Part shown: positions 34,666-43,975 of the stretch, one piece after another | Numbering within the stretch: the first letter of the stretch is position 1 | How the letters are laid out: the number at the start of each line of letters is the position of its first letter | From: Rhodobacter sp. | GTDB lineage: Bacteria > Pseudomonadota > Alphaproteobacteria > Rhodobacterales > Rhodobacteraceae | Direction of reading: 5' to 3' | Assembly: GCA_030065095.1 (NCBI GenBank) | Contig: JASJDP010000023.1 | Span: 21,347 to 85,346 of the forward strand | DNA length: 64,000 nt | Translations under genes and position numbers: made by a program | Notes under the pieces: model-generated | Database searches by the model: none | What the model saw: the letters and a program-made list of their open reading frames with translations, nothing else | What the model was told of the DNA's origin: nothing

Positions 34666-35253
34666 ATGGCTCGAAAGACCGGCTCGCATTCGGAGATCAC
34701 CGGCCCGCGCATCCGCGCGGCGGCGCTGCATCTGTTCGCCCGCCACGGCTATGCCGCGGTGTCGATGCGCCAGATCGCGGCCGAGGTCGGGGTGCAGGCG
34801 GGTGCGTTGTACCTCTATACGCCTGACAAGCAGACGTTGCTCTTTGATCTGATGCGCGGTCATCTGGAGGACCTGCTGCAGGCCTGGGCGGCCGAGCCCA
34901 AGGGGGAGGGCCCATTGGCCCGGCTCGAGGCGTTCGCGCGGTTCCACATCCGCTTTCACCTCGACCGGCCCGACGCGGTCTTCATCGCCTATATGGAATT
35001 GCGCAATCTGGAGCCTGAGAATTTTGCCTCGATCGAGGCATTGCGAAAGGCGTATGAGGATGAGTTGGAGACGATCCTGCGCGACGGGGCGGCGTCGGGG
35101 CTGATGCGAGTGCCCGACACCAAGCTTGCCACCCTGGCGCTGATCGCAATGTTGACCGGCGTCGGCACCTGGTATCGCGAGGGCGGGCGGCTCAGCCGGG
35201 ACCGGGTCGAGCGGATCTACTGGAACATGGTCCGGCGCGCGGTTGGTGCCTGA
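34666..35253 (+). CDS. TetR/AcrR-family regulator
   Basis: A 195-aa regulator: helix-turn-helix in residues 15-60 (VSMRQIAAEVGVQAGALYLYT) and a C-terminal ligand domain of the type seen in fatty-acid or acyl-CoA responsive repressors (AFARFHIRFHLDRPDAVFI). I used the ATG that begins MARKTG; ATG codons 12 and 30 bases earlier are in frame, but the earliest one overlaps the palindrome. The target is unknown. Confidence 0.85.
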   Translation: MARKTGSHSEITGPRIRAAALHLFARHGYAAVSMRQIAAEVGVQAGALYLYTPDKQTLLFDLMRGHLEDLLQAWAAEPKGEGPLARLEAFARFHIRFHLDRPDAVFIAYMELRNLEPENFASIEALRKAYEDELETILRDGAASGLMRVPDTKLATLALIAMLTGVGTWYREGGRLSRDRVERIYWNMVRRAVGA

Positions 35254-35331
35254 AGACGGCATGCCGTGCAGGAATTCCTTCGCGCTGTCGGTGACTTGTA
35301 CCCGCTTCCCCGTGGGGACACCCGTCGAGCA

Positions 35332-36243
35332 TCAATGTGCCGGCCTGATAAAGGTCCCGTTCCGAAGCTCCGTCACAGCCTGCATCAGTTCGGCTTGGGT
35401 GTTCATCACGATCGGTCCGTGCCAGGCCACCGGTTCCCGGATCGGCGCGCCAGAGATCAGCAGGAACCGCAGTCCCTCGGGCCCGGCCTGGACCGTCACC
35501 TCATCCCCGGTTCCGAACCGAACCAACGTCCTGTCGCCGGAAAGGTCACGGATATTGACCTCCTGGCCCATCACTTCCTTCTCCAGCAGCACGCCGCCCG
35601 GCGACGAGGCGTCGGCAAATCGTCCCGCCCCCTCGAAAACATAGGCGAAAGCCCGGCGATAGGTGTCGATCCTGAAGGTCTTTTTGAGTCCCGCAGGCAC
35701 GAAAATGTCCAGATACTGCGGCTCGGCCGCGATCCCGTCCACCGGCCCTGACTGGCCCCAGAATTCGCCCACGATCACCTTAACCCGCGTGCCGTCATCG
35801 TCGATCACCTCGGGGATATCGGCGCCCTTGACGTCCTGATAGCGCGGCGCGGTCATCTTCAACGACGCGGGCAGATTCGCCCATAGCTGAAATCCGTGCA
35901 TTTGCCCCTTGGCGTTGCCCAGCGGCATTTCCTGATGCAGGATGCCCGACCCGGCGGTCATCCACTGCACGTCTCCCGCGCCCAGGCGGCCGTCGTTGCC
36001 CAGAGAGTCGCCGTGTTCGACGGTCCCGGCAAGGACGTAGGTGATCGTCTCGATGCCGCGGTGGGGATGCCACGGGAAGCCCTTCAGATAGTCTTCGGGC
36101 CGTTCGTTGCGGAAGTCGTCGAACAGCAGGAACGGGTCGAACAGTTCGGGCTCCTGGAACCCGAAGGCGCGGTGCAGCTTGACGCCGGCCCCCTCCATCG
36201 TGAGTTGCGATTTGCTGGTCGAAGCGACAGGTCTGATCGACAT
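35332..36243 (-). CDS. Pirin-family protein
   Basis: A 303-aa bicupin. The N-terminal cupin has the metal-binding set HPHRGIETITYVLAG, EHGDS and ILHQE; the C-terminal cupin is present but lacks ligands. Bacterial pirins are linked to quercetin dioxygenase activity or to regulation of pyruvate metabolism; the role here is not readable. It stands alone on the minus strand between a TetR gene and a small membrane-protein gene. Confidence 0.93.
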   Translation of the reverse strand: MSIRPVASTSKSQLTMEGAGVKLHRAFGFQEPELFDPFLLFDDFRNERPEDYLKGFPWHPHRGIETITYVLAGTVEHGDSLGNDGRLGAGDVQWMTAGSGILHQEMPLGNAKGQMHGFQLWANLPASLKMTAPRYQDVKGADIPEVIDDDGTRVKVIVGEFWGQSGPVDGIAAEPQYLDIFVPAGLKKTFRIDTYRRAFAYVFEGAGRFADASSPGGVLLEKEVMGQEVNIRDLSGDRTLVRFGTGDEVTVQAGPEGLRFLLISGAPIREPVAWHGPIVMNTQAELMQAVTELRNGTFIRPAH

Positions 36244-36397
36244 GGAACCGGTTTCCTCTTGCGTTCAGCCAGAACCTAGGCTGCGGCTGTCACCGCGGCA
36301 ACTTGCCGGATCGAGCAAAGGCTGTGCGCGGATGCAGGCCCTCGCAACCGGCCGGAAAGCGGCCTAGATTGACCAGGCAGCGAAAAGGAGCCCGAGG

Positions 36398-36904
36398 ATG
36401 TCCGAAAAGGTGCTTGCCGCCGTCACGCCGTCCCCGGCCCGCCGCTGGCTGGCGATCGGGATGATGGTCGTGCTGGGCGGTCTGCTTGTTTACATTGCGC
36501 TGGCGGCGCCGCCGCAGGGTCTGTTTTTCCGGGTGTTCATGCTGGCCGTTGGTGTCGGAGCACTTTTGCTGGCGGAACGGCTGCGGCGATCGACGATGGT
36601 GTCGATCGAGTTGACCGAGGCGGGTCTGCGCGACACCGACGGAAGGGAATTGTGCCGGTTCGACAATATCGCGGCGGTCGAACGGGGCGCATTCGCATTC
36701 AAGCCGTCGAACGGATTTCTGGTGAGGCTGAAGAGCCCGATGGGACGGGTCTGGCAGCCAGGGCTGTGGTGGCGTTATGGCCGCAGGATCGGGGTCGGCG
36801 GCGTGACACCGGCGAGTCAGGCCAAATTCATGGCGGACCTGATCGCGATGAAGCTGAAGGGTGTCGACAGCATCCTGAACGAGTTGCAGGACGGGCGTGA
36901 TTGA
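36398..36904 (+). CDS. Hypothetical membrane protein with PH-like C-terminal part
   Basis: A 168-aa protein: two N-terminal transmembrane helices (residues 17-36 and 43-60), then a soluble domain with beta-rich pattern (STMVSIELTEAGLRDTDG, IAAVERGAFAFKPSNGF). ATG follows AAAAGGAGCCCGAGG. Common in Rhodobacterales as an uncharacterised protein, as far as I recall; no function can be given. Confidence 0.75.
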   Translation: MSEKVLAAVTPSPARRWLAIGMMVVLGGLLVYIALAAPPQGLFFRVFMLAVGVGALLLAERLRRSTMVSIELTEAGLRDTDGRELCRFDNIAAVERGAFAFKPSNGFLVRLKSPMGRVWQPGLWWRYGRRIGVGGVTPASQAKFMADLIAMKLKGVDSILNELQDGRD

Positions 36905-36929
36905 GGCGGCAGTGCCGCGCCGGACTCTG

Positions 36930-37502
36930 TCAGACGCAGGCTGGATTGCTGCCGTCGTCCCATTTCACAATCTGCCCGAACCGCGGACGCGTGGCGACGA
37001 GGTTCTCGAAATAGAACGACTCGACGCCGACATCGAAGATCGGCACGTAACCGGACCAGGTTTCGACAATGATCACCATGTCTTCATCGGCCATGGTCGG
37101 GATGTCGGGTTCGAGGGCAGAGAAGTTGCCCTCGGTGTATTCGGTGATCCCGCCGGTGCCTCCGTCGACCGAAGACCAGTGGAACTCCAGCTCGTCGGTG
37201 TCCTCCTCGTAGGTCAGTGCGGTGACCCGGAGGATGGTCGGGTATTTCGATTGGGTCAACACAGAGAGGATGTCGTTGAGCCCGGCAATGTAGAAATCGT
37301 CGACACAGTCCGTCTCGCGCGTGAGCATGTCGCTGATGGTGTAAGAGGCGCGGACGTTGATGTTCTGGGTGCGGAAACCGTCATAGAAGCTGAAGAGCCC
37401 GAGATAGGCGAACAGCAGCACCGGCATGATCAACGCCGCTTCGGTCGACAGAACGCCGTCCTCATGTCTCTGGAAGCTCTTGAATATTCGCGAAAGTCGC
37501 AT
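36930..37502 (-). CDS. TadE/TadF-type pseudopilin-like protein
   Basis: A 190-aa protein with a short basic N-terminus and one helix of the TadE type: EDGVLSTEAALIMPVLLFAY at residues 14-33, with the E5-like Glu after the processing Gly. The remainder is a periplasmic domain with two Cys. TadE and TadF are minor pseudopilins of the Flp/Tad pilus. It is third in a minus-strand trio with another TadE and a VWA TadG. Confidence 0.82.
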   Translation of the reverse strand: MRLSRIFKSFQRHEDGVLSTEAALIMPVLLFAYLGLFSFYDGFRTQNINVRASYTISDMLTRETDCVDDFYIAGLNDILSVLTQSKYPTILRVTALTYEEDTDELEFHWSSVDGGTGGITEYTEGNFSALEPDIPTMADEDMVIIVETWSGYVPIFDVGVESFYFENLVATRPRFGQIVKWDDGSNPACV

Positions 37503-37517
37503 CCCTGTCCCCTAACC

Positions 37518-38051
37518 CTAGCTCGGCTCGTTCACGAAGGCAGACATGGTGATCAGCGCATAGTCGTCGCCGCTGATTTTCGGCAGCTTCAGCCCAAGCC
37601 CGGTAACCGGAATCATCGTCTCGACGACGGCGCAGACCGTGATCAGCATCATCTCATGCTGGACGCCGGGTGAAAAACTAACCACCGGAGTGATGTCTTC
37701 CTCGCGGTCGATGCACTGAATCTGGCCGGTACGGAACGACCAGTTCGCCTTGTCGACAGTTTCAAGTTCGACATGCAATGCGTTGCCGCAATCCGGGATC
37801 ACCCCGGCATAGTTGCAGATCGATGACTTCAACTCGTCATAGGTGGGCGTTGGATCGACACCCAGGCGCAGGTCGCGCACGGCAAGATCCGTCGCACGAT
37901 CGAGCATCGCGTGCCGGGTGCTCAGAAGTCCTGCCTCGAAGGCCGAGGCGAAGACGCCGAGGAAGAGCGGGAACAGGATCACGAATTCGATCGTGGCGTT
38001 GCCGTCTTCGCGGGCGAAGCGTGCGCCCAGAGTTTTCAGCATGCGGATCAC
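37518..38051 (-). CDS. TadE-family pseudopilin
   Basis: A 177-aa protein with the TadE motif EDGNATIEFVILFPLFLGVF near residue 15, then a soluble domain with four Cys. Its ATG overlaps the stop of the TadG-like gene (ATGA), and it ends 15 bases before the next TadE-like start. A start three codons on (MLKTLGARF) is possible. Confidence 0.88.
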   Translation of the reverse strand: MIRMLKTLGARFAREDGNATIEFVILFPLFLGVFASAFEAGLLSTRHAMLDRATDLAVRDLRLGVDPTPTYDELKSSICNYAGVIPDCGNALHVELETVDKANWSFRTGQIQCIDREEDITPVVSFSPGVQHEMMLITVCAVVETMIPVTGLGLKLPKISGDDYALITMSAFVNEPS

Positions 38052-39847
38052 TGGATCAGCCTCAACTGGTTGATTTGACTGGCGATCGACTGGAACGCGT
38101 CGTCGATGTCGAGGTTGTCGACGTCGTAATAGTGCGATGCCGAGGTCGCGCAGGTGGCCAGCCGCGTGGCGTTGCTGGTAGTAACCTCGAGCCCGATCGT
38201 GAAAACGATCACGTCATTGGACTTGACCGCCTCGCAGACGTCGTCGAATCGCCCGTCCTTGGTGGATTGGCCGTGGGAATCGATGGCCCATTCGTAGGTA
38301 TTGCGCTCGTTGCTGCTGAGCGACTGCATCTCGTAGAGCACCTCGTCGCTGAAATACTCCGGCGGGATCTCGGCCCAGACCTCTTCCCAGGTCATGCGCG
38401 TGGCTTCGACATTGCTGTAGCTCGAATTCCCGTCATAGGGCGACGACAGCCAGCTATAGGTGTTGTTGATGCCGTCGTAGCTGCGGGCGTGGAACCACCA
38501 TTCGGGATCGTACCAGAAATCCCAGTCGGCGCAGGTGCCCCAATCCCAATCGTCGCAGAAATTGTACTTCTGGTCCGGATCGGGGCTTGTGTTCGGCGTG
38601 CTGCCGGCGCCGTCCCACCAGATCGAATAGTGGACAACGCCGTTGTTATCGACATAGCGCCAAACGAAGGAATCCCCGCTGCGATGGTCGCCCATGTAGT
38701 ACTGGCTGGTGTGGGCGCCGTCGGTCATCACCACCAGGATCTTCATGCTGGCGTTGGAGTTGTAGTTGTAGGGACGGCCATCGATGGCGGCATCGACATC
38801 GCCGCTGCCGACCAGACCGGACAGCACCGGCTGCATCGCTGGATCCAGCAGCGCGGCGCCCCATTTGGTGCCGATGTCTGTCGAGGTGTTGCCGGTGGCG
38901 GTCAGGCCGTCGATGTAGTTTTTAAGATCGGTCTTGTCGGTCGACCACACCATGATTTCGCGGTGGGACTGGTTCGGACACACCGGATAGAAGTCATACG
39001 GGTCGTTATACTCGCCCAGATCGAAACTGTCATGCTCATCCGTCCACGGGTCGAAATGCAGCGTCTGCTCCATCGGGGTGCTGATCGGATTGATGTCGGT
39101 GTGCAGGTGATCGTAGATCGAGGCACTGTCAAAGTCGGAGCTGGTGAAGTTGATGCAGTGCGAAATGTCGTGCGAGCCGTCGCTTTCGACGTTGAGGTAG
39201 GGAAACAGCGCGGCGCCGGCGTTGACCTGCGTCGCATAAGGTACGATCGCGGTCGACACGGCGTCGTCCTCGGACGCGTCGTAGACGGTATCGACGAAAT
39301 CCTTGGCGGCGGCCTTGAGGTTGGTCAGGCGGCTGTAGCTGTTCATCGAGCCCGAGACGTCGAGGACCAGCGAGATTTCCACGTCGCCGATGGATTCCTG
39401 TGCGATGCTGTCGGCGGGTGAGCCGAGGTTTTCGATCCCGACCATGCTGAAGAAATGCGTGGGCACGTTCACGTCCGCGTCGATATCGACCATGCGGAAA
39501 TTGATCGCCTCAGAGACCGTCACCGAGTTGACGAACTGGGACATCCCGGATCTTTCGAAGTAGTCCCCCACGACGGTGGCGGGGTCCAGCTCCTGGTTCA
39601 ATGCGGCCGCCGCGAGCGCGGCGCGGTCCACGGTATTCTGCAGCTTGGTGCGGGTGGTTTCGAACCGCATCAGGTCGACCGCGAGGCCGCCGATGATCAG
39701 CATCAGGACAAAGATGAAAAGCGAGAAGACGATGAGCGAGCCATCTTCGTCCCGCCGGAATACGGCGGCGCGCGGCATCAGCCGCCGGCGCAGCGGGCGC
39801 CTGGGTGTGGCGCGTTCTGCGCAGCTCCAGTCAGTGGCCCGGGTCAT
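38048..39847 (-). CDS. TadG-like protein with von Willebrand factor A domain
   Basis: A 599-aa protein. Residues 32-60 (DEDGSLIVFSLFIFVLMLII) form the Tad helix that anchors it; a VWA domain follows with the MIDAS residues DVSGSMNS near 165, a Thr in GNTSTDIG, and Asp in VVMTDGAHT. Between them lies an unusually Trp/Tyr/Asp-rich insertion (WDWGTCADWDFWYDPEWW). TadG is the membrane subunit of the Tad pilus apparatus. ATG follows AAGGAA. It begins the minus-strand trio. Confidence 0.88.
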   Translation of the reverse strand: MTRATDWSCAERATPRRPLRRRLMPRAAVFRRDEDGSLIVFSLFIFVLMLIIGGLAVDLMRFETTRTKLQNTVDRAALAAAALNQELDPATVVGDYFERSGMSQFVNSVTVSEAINFRMVDIDADVNVPTHFFSMVGIENLGSPADSIAQESIGDVEISLVLDVSGSMNSYSRLTNLKAAAKDFVDTVYDASEDDAVSTAIVPYATQVNAGAALFPYLNVESDGSHDISHCINFTSSDFDSASIYDHLHTDINPISTPMEQTLHFDPWTDEHDSFDLGEYNDPYDFYPVCPNQSHREIMVWSTDKTDLKNYIDGLTATGNTSTDIGTKWGAALLDPAMQPVLSGLVGSGDVDAAIDGRPYNYNSNASMKILVVMTDGAHTSQYYMGDHRSGDSFVWRYVDNNGVVHYSIWWDGAGSTPNTSPDPDQKYNFCDDWDWGTCADWDFWYDPEWWFHARSYDGINNTYSWLSSPYDGNSSYSNVEATRMTWEEVWAEIPPEYFSDEVLYEMQSLSSNERNTYEWAIDSHGQSTKDGRFDDVCEAVKSNDVIVFTIGLEVTTSNATRLATCATSASHYYDVDNLDIDDAFQSIASQINQLRLIQ

Positions 39848-40176
39848 GGCTATGTTCCTTCTTCTTCACCCTTTTTTGGCCGTCATCCGATGGCTGTCGG
39901 AGATACGGCAAGCCATTCTATGGTTGGGCATTCGGGCAGCATTCAGGCGACATGCCGCGGTAATTGTGGCAATTTCAGGGTTTGACGGCGTTGGTTGTGG
40001 AACTGGAAACGATACGGGCCAGACAGGCCGGATTGGTTGCGGGACGCGCCGAACCGCAAGGACGCCGGGTGCCGCGTCAGGATGCCGAAGCAAAGTTTTC
40101 GTACGCGTTTAAGCTAGAATCGGCGTAGCTTGCGGCCTAGCCGCCAGTTTCCGGTGCGGGTTGCAGGGAGGGACCG
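39848..40176. other. Divergent control region between tadG-like gene and glutamate dehydrogenase
   Basis: No gene. It ends with GGGAGGG 4 bases before the dehydrogenase start. One GANTC site occurs near 40120 (GAATC); no clear operator or terminator seen. Confidence 0.6.
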
Positions 40177-41613
40177 ATGAACATGACTGCCGCGAAAGAG
40201 CCGAGCTTCCGCGAGAGCGTGGACTTGATGTTTAACCGTGCTGTGGCGCTGATGGACCTGCCGCCGGGGCTGGAAGAAAAGATCAGGGTTTGCAACGCGA
40301 CCTATACGGTGCGGTTCGGCGTGCGGCTGAGGGGGCAGATCCAGACATTTACCGGATATCGTTCGGTCCACTCCGAGCATATGGAGCCGGTAAAGGGCGG
40401 CATCCGCTATGCCACGGGGGTGAATCAGGACGAGGTCGAGGCGCTGGCGGCGCTGATGACCTATAAATGCGCATTGGTCGAGACGCCTTTCGGCGGATCG
40501 AAGGGCGGGCTGAAGATCGATCCGCGGCAGTACGAGGAATATGAGCTGGAGATGATTACCCGCCGCTTCGCCTATGAACTGGCGAAGCGCGATCTGATCA
40601 ATCCCAGTCAGAACGTGCCGGCCCCCGACATGGGCACCGGCGAACGCGAGATGGCCTGGATCGCCGACCAATACGCGCGGATGAACACCACCGACATCAA
40701 CGCGCGTGCCTGCGTGACCGGCAAGCCGCCGCATGCCGGGGGCATCGCGGGGCGGGTCGAGGCGACGGGCCGGGGCGTGCAATATGCCCTGCGCGAGTTT
40801 TTCCGGCACCCGCAGGATGTGGCCCGCAGCGGGATGCAAGGAACGCTCGACGGCAAGAAGGTCGTCGTGCAGGGCCTGGGCAACGTCGGCTATCACGCGG
40901 CGAAATTCCTGAACGCCGAGGACGGGGCGAGTATCGTCGGCATCATTGAGCGCGACGGGGCGCTGGTCGATGACAAGGGGCTGGACGTCGAGGCGGTCCG
41001 CAACTGGATCGGCCGCCACGGCGGGGTCCGAGGTTATGCCGACGGCACCTATGTCGAGGACGGCGCCACAGTTCTGGAACACGACTGCGATATCCTGATC
41101 CCGGCGGCAATGGAGGGCGTGATCAACCTGTCCAACGCGCACCGGATCAAGGCGCCGCTGATCATCGAGGCGGCGAACGGCCCCGTCACGGCGGGCGCCG
41201 ACGACGTCCTGCGCGAGAAGGGCACCGTGATCATCCCCGACATGTACGCCAACGCGGGCGGTGTGACGGTCAGCTATTTCGAATGGGTCAAGAACCTGTC
41301 CCACATCCGGTTCGGCCGGATGGGCCGCCGGCAGGAAGAGGCGCGCCACCAGCTGATCGTCGACGAGCTTGCCAAGCTCGACCAGCATCTGGGCGACGCC
41401 TGGACGATGTCGCCGGACTTCAAGGACAAGTATTTGCGCGGCGCGGACGAACTGGAACTGGTGCGCTCGGGGCTCGATGACACGATGCGTATCGCCTACC
41501 AGGCGTGCTCTGAGGTTTGGAATTCTCGCGACGACGTCAACGATCTGCGCACGGCGTCGTACCTGGTGGCCATCGACCGGGTCGCCACGAGCTATCGGGC
41601 GAAGGGACTCTGA
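40177..41613 (+). CDS. Glu/Leu/Phe/Val dehydrogenase (glutamate dehydrogenase-like)
   Basis: A 478-aa amino acid dehydrogenase. The active-site Lys is in ETPFGGSKGGLK (residues 106-117), the substrate region GGIRY, and the NAD motif is VVQGLGNVGYHAAKF near residue 230. It interconverts glutamate and 2-oxoglutarate; leucine dehydrogenases are shorter, so glutamate is most likely. ATG is preceded by GGGAGGG. It stands alone between the two tad clusters. Confidence 0.92.
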   Translation: MNMTAAKEPSFRESVDLMFNRAVALMDLPPGLEEKIRVCNATYTVRFGVRLRGQIQTFTGYRSVHSEHMEPVKGGIRYATGVNQDEVEALAALMTYKCALVETPFGGSKGGLKIDPRQYEEYELEMITRRFAYELAKRDLINPSQNVPAPDMGTGEREMAWIADQYARMNTTDINARACVTGKPPHAGGIAGRVEATGRGVQYALREFFRHPQDVARSGMQGTLDGKKVVVQGLGNVGYHAAKFLNAEDGASIVGIIERDGALVDDKGLDVEAVRNWIGRHGGVRGYADGTYVEDGATVLEHDCDILIPAAMEGVINLSNAHRIKAPLIIEAANGPVTAGADDVLREKGTVIIPDMYANAGGVTVSYFEWVKNLSHIRFGRMGRRQEEARHQLIVDELAKLDQHLGDAWTMSPDFKDKYLRGADELELVRSGLDDTMRIAYQACSEVWNSRDDVNDLRTASYLVAIDRVATSYRAKGL

Positions 41614-42001
41614 TACACTGCCGGCTGGCGGCCCCCCAAAGGGTGGCGTCTGTGTGTCGAACTGTGTCGAACAAAGGGCATGAGGTGGCGAGAAAACGGC
41701 GGAAGTCTTGCCGTGGCATGGCGCCAAAACCGGTCTCGTCACCAAAATGCCACATTTTTGCCAGACTTGCGCAGGGATCCAAAGCCGCAGCGTAACTTGG
41801 CAGGCCTGATGCCAACCTTAAGAAAAACAAAACTTTTCCGATCCGAGCGCATCGGCCCGGTGGTGGATTTTCCCGAAAACCCCACTGCCACGATCTTTCG
41901 TTAACAAAATTCTGAAAACCACATTCTTGCCACAATTGCGCCCATGTTCGGCCGCAATCCTGTGTCACAAATATGTCTTGTGGGGGCACTGGAGCGTTAC
42001 G
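41614..42001. other. Intergenic stretch before plus-strand tad genes
   Basis: No gene seen. The second half is much richer in A+T than its surroundings (stretches such as TTAAGAAAAACAAAAC and CGTTAACAAAATTCTG), so it probably holds the promoter of the tad pair. The repeated words GCCACA and TTGCCA are present but form no clear dyad. Confidence 0.5.
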
Positions 42002-42451
42002 ATGCTGACTGGTGTCAACAAGATGAAGAAAGAACCGAAGAACGCGCGCCGCGGGAAGGTGTTCGCGTTCCTGCGGTCGTTCGGCGGGTCGGAAGAGGGC
42101 AGCAGCACAGTTGAAACTGTCTTGTGGATGCCGTTCTTTGTCGCGCTGTTTTCGCTGATCGTGGACGGCACGCTGATCTTCAACAACCACTCGAACGTCC
42201 TGCGCGTCGTGCATGACGCCAACCGCGCCCTGTCGGTCGGGCGGATCGACAGCGGGGCCGAGGCCGAGACGATGATCCTGGCTGGCGCGTCCCATATCAG
42301 CCCCAACATGACCGTGGCGACCCAGGTGTCGAACGGCATTATCTATACCGTGGCGCAGGTGCCGGTGGGCGATCTCGACATGACCGGTATCTTCTCGGGC
42401 ATCGCGGCCTCGACCATCACCATCAACGCCCAGCACTATCTGGAACTCTGA
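42002..42451 (+). CDS. TadE-family pseudopilin
   Basis: A 149-aa protein with the processing/hydrophobic segment GSSTVETVLWMPFFVALFSL near residue 33 (Glu as in E5). ATG is 8 bases after GGAG; a second ATG seven codons on is possible. Its stop overlaps the next ATG by one base. It belongs to a second tad cluster opposite in direction to the one before the glutamate dehydrogenase gene. Confidence 0.86.
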   Translation: MLTGVNKMKKEPKNARRGKVFAFLRSFGGSEEGSSTVETVLWMPFFVALFSLIVDGTLIFNNHSNVLRVVHDANRALSVGRIDSGAEAETMILAGASHISPNMTVATQVSNGIIYTVAQVPVGDLDMTGIFSGIAASTITINAQHYLEL

Positions 42452-43878
42452 TGCTGCGCGGAACGATCAGACGGATGTTGAGCCGGGCCCGCCAGCGTGC
42501 ATTTGTAGCCGGTGAATCGGGCGCATCGACGGCCTTTGCGCTGAGCCTGATTTTGGGGGGGTTCACGCTGGGCGGTCTGGCGCTGGATCTGGCCTATGCC
42601 TACAAGTCGCGGGAAGAGCTGCAGATCGCCGCGGACGCGGCGGCGCATGCGGCCCTTTACAATCGCCAGACAAACAGCGCCGACGCCGCCAAGACCATGG
42701 CGGTCGCGGTGGCCAACGGAACGCTGCCGGTCTCAAGCTACGGCAATGTTCTGACCCCGGCCGACATCCGATTCGGCAGCTGGGATTTCGCCTCGCAGAC
42801 CTTCACACCGGACCCGAACGCGACCGACGCCGTCTGGGTCAGCACCAAGCGGTTCGGCGCGAACGGAAACTCGGTGCGCACCTTCCTTTTGAACTTCGTC
42901 GGCGTCAGCGATCTGGACGTGCGCGCGGATGCGGTGTTCGTCACCCACTATCCGACCTGCCTCAGCCAGGGGTTCGCCGCGGCGGATCGCGTAGATATGC
43001 AAAGCAACAACAATTTCTACAGCGGTTTCTGTGTGCATTCCAACGAACTGGTCAGCATGAAGCAGAACAACACCTTCGATGTGGGCGTAATCATCTCGAT
43101 GCCCGACAGCAAGGATGTCGAGGCCGGGTCGGGCAATGACGGGGTGAAAGAGGCGCTGCGCGACCACAGCTACACCTTGCGCATCCTCGACCGGCTGGAC
43201 GAGATCTGGAACGGCCTGATCACCGGCACCGCCTTTGTGCCGAGCTACATTACGAATGCAACTCCGATAAGTCTGAATGCCGATCTGATCGCAGGTGTTC
43301 TTGGCAATGACCCGAACACGAACCCCGCTCCCACCACCTCCTTTGCCACCACAAGCGCCTATACCATCGATTCCACGGTCGATACCACCTACACCGACGG
43401 CTCCGAGGATTCAGCCACGCTTGCGACGGGGGGTATTTATTTGGTCTCTTGCGATGACGGCAGCTTGACCATCGGTGCGGGTGTGCTGGTGAAAGATGTC
43501 GTCATCCTGACGACCTGCGCTATCAAGTTTCAGGCCGGGTCGGCGGTCGAGAATGCGCTTGTGATGACCCGTAGCACCTCGACCAATTCGGTCACCGCCA
43601 CGTCCGGGTTCCGGCTGGGTCTGAACGATAATTGCGCCCCCGGGGGCGGGGCACAGATCATCACCTATGGCGGTTTCCGGGTGCCCGCGAGTTTCGAGAT
43701 CTATGGCGGCCAGGTCATCGCCCGCGGTGATATTCAATTCGCCGCGCAGACAGGCGCGCAGGGGGCCTCGTTCATCTCGGGCGGCACGATCGACGGAACC
43801 TCGCAATCGGACTTTCTGTTCTGCAAGACCGGCATGGAGCTGAATTTCGAGATGCCGTATTTCCGGCTGGGGGGCTAG
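42451..43878 (+). CDS. TadG-like pilus assembly protein without VWA
   Basis: A 475-aa protein with the Tad N-terminal helix (GESGASTAFALSLILGGFTL near residue 21) and a long secreted part rich in Ser, Thr and Asn, with paired Cys and no MIDAS motif. The pattern LDLAYAYKSREELQIAADAA is the conserved continuation of the Tad domain. It is co-translated with the preceding TadE gene. Confidence 0.83.
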   Translation: MLRGTIRRMLSRARQRAFVAGESGASTAFALSLILGGFTLGGLALDLAYAYKSREELQIAADAAAHAALYNRQTNSADAAKTMAVAVANGTLPVSSYGNVLTPADIRFGSWDFASQTFTPDPNATDAVWVSTKRFGANGNSVRTFLLNFVGVSDLDVRADAVFVTHYPTCLSQGFAAADRVDMQSNNNFYSGFCVHSNELVSMKQNNTFDVGVIISMPDSKDVEAGSGNDGVKEALRDHSYTLRILDRLDEIWNGLITGTAFVPSYITNATPISLNADLIAGVLGNDPNTNPAPTTSFATTSAYTIDSTVDTTYTDGSEDSATLATGGIYLVSCDDGSLTIGAGVLVKDVVILTTCAIKFQAGSAVENALVMTRSTSTNSVTATSGFRLGLNDNCAPGGGAQIITYGGFRVPASFEIYGGQVIARGDIQFAAQTGAQGASFISGGTIDGTSQSDFLFCKTGMELNFEMPYFRLGG

Positions 43879-43975
43879 CGGGGCGACGCGGCGGGGCAGG
43901 GGGCGCCCCGGCCGCGGCTAGCGCCGGACGACCGGCATTCTGGACAATTGCAGCCTGGGGCCCAATATTTAGACC

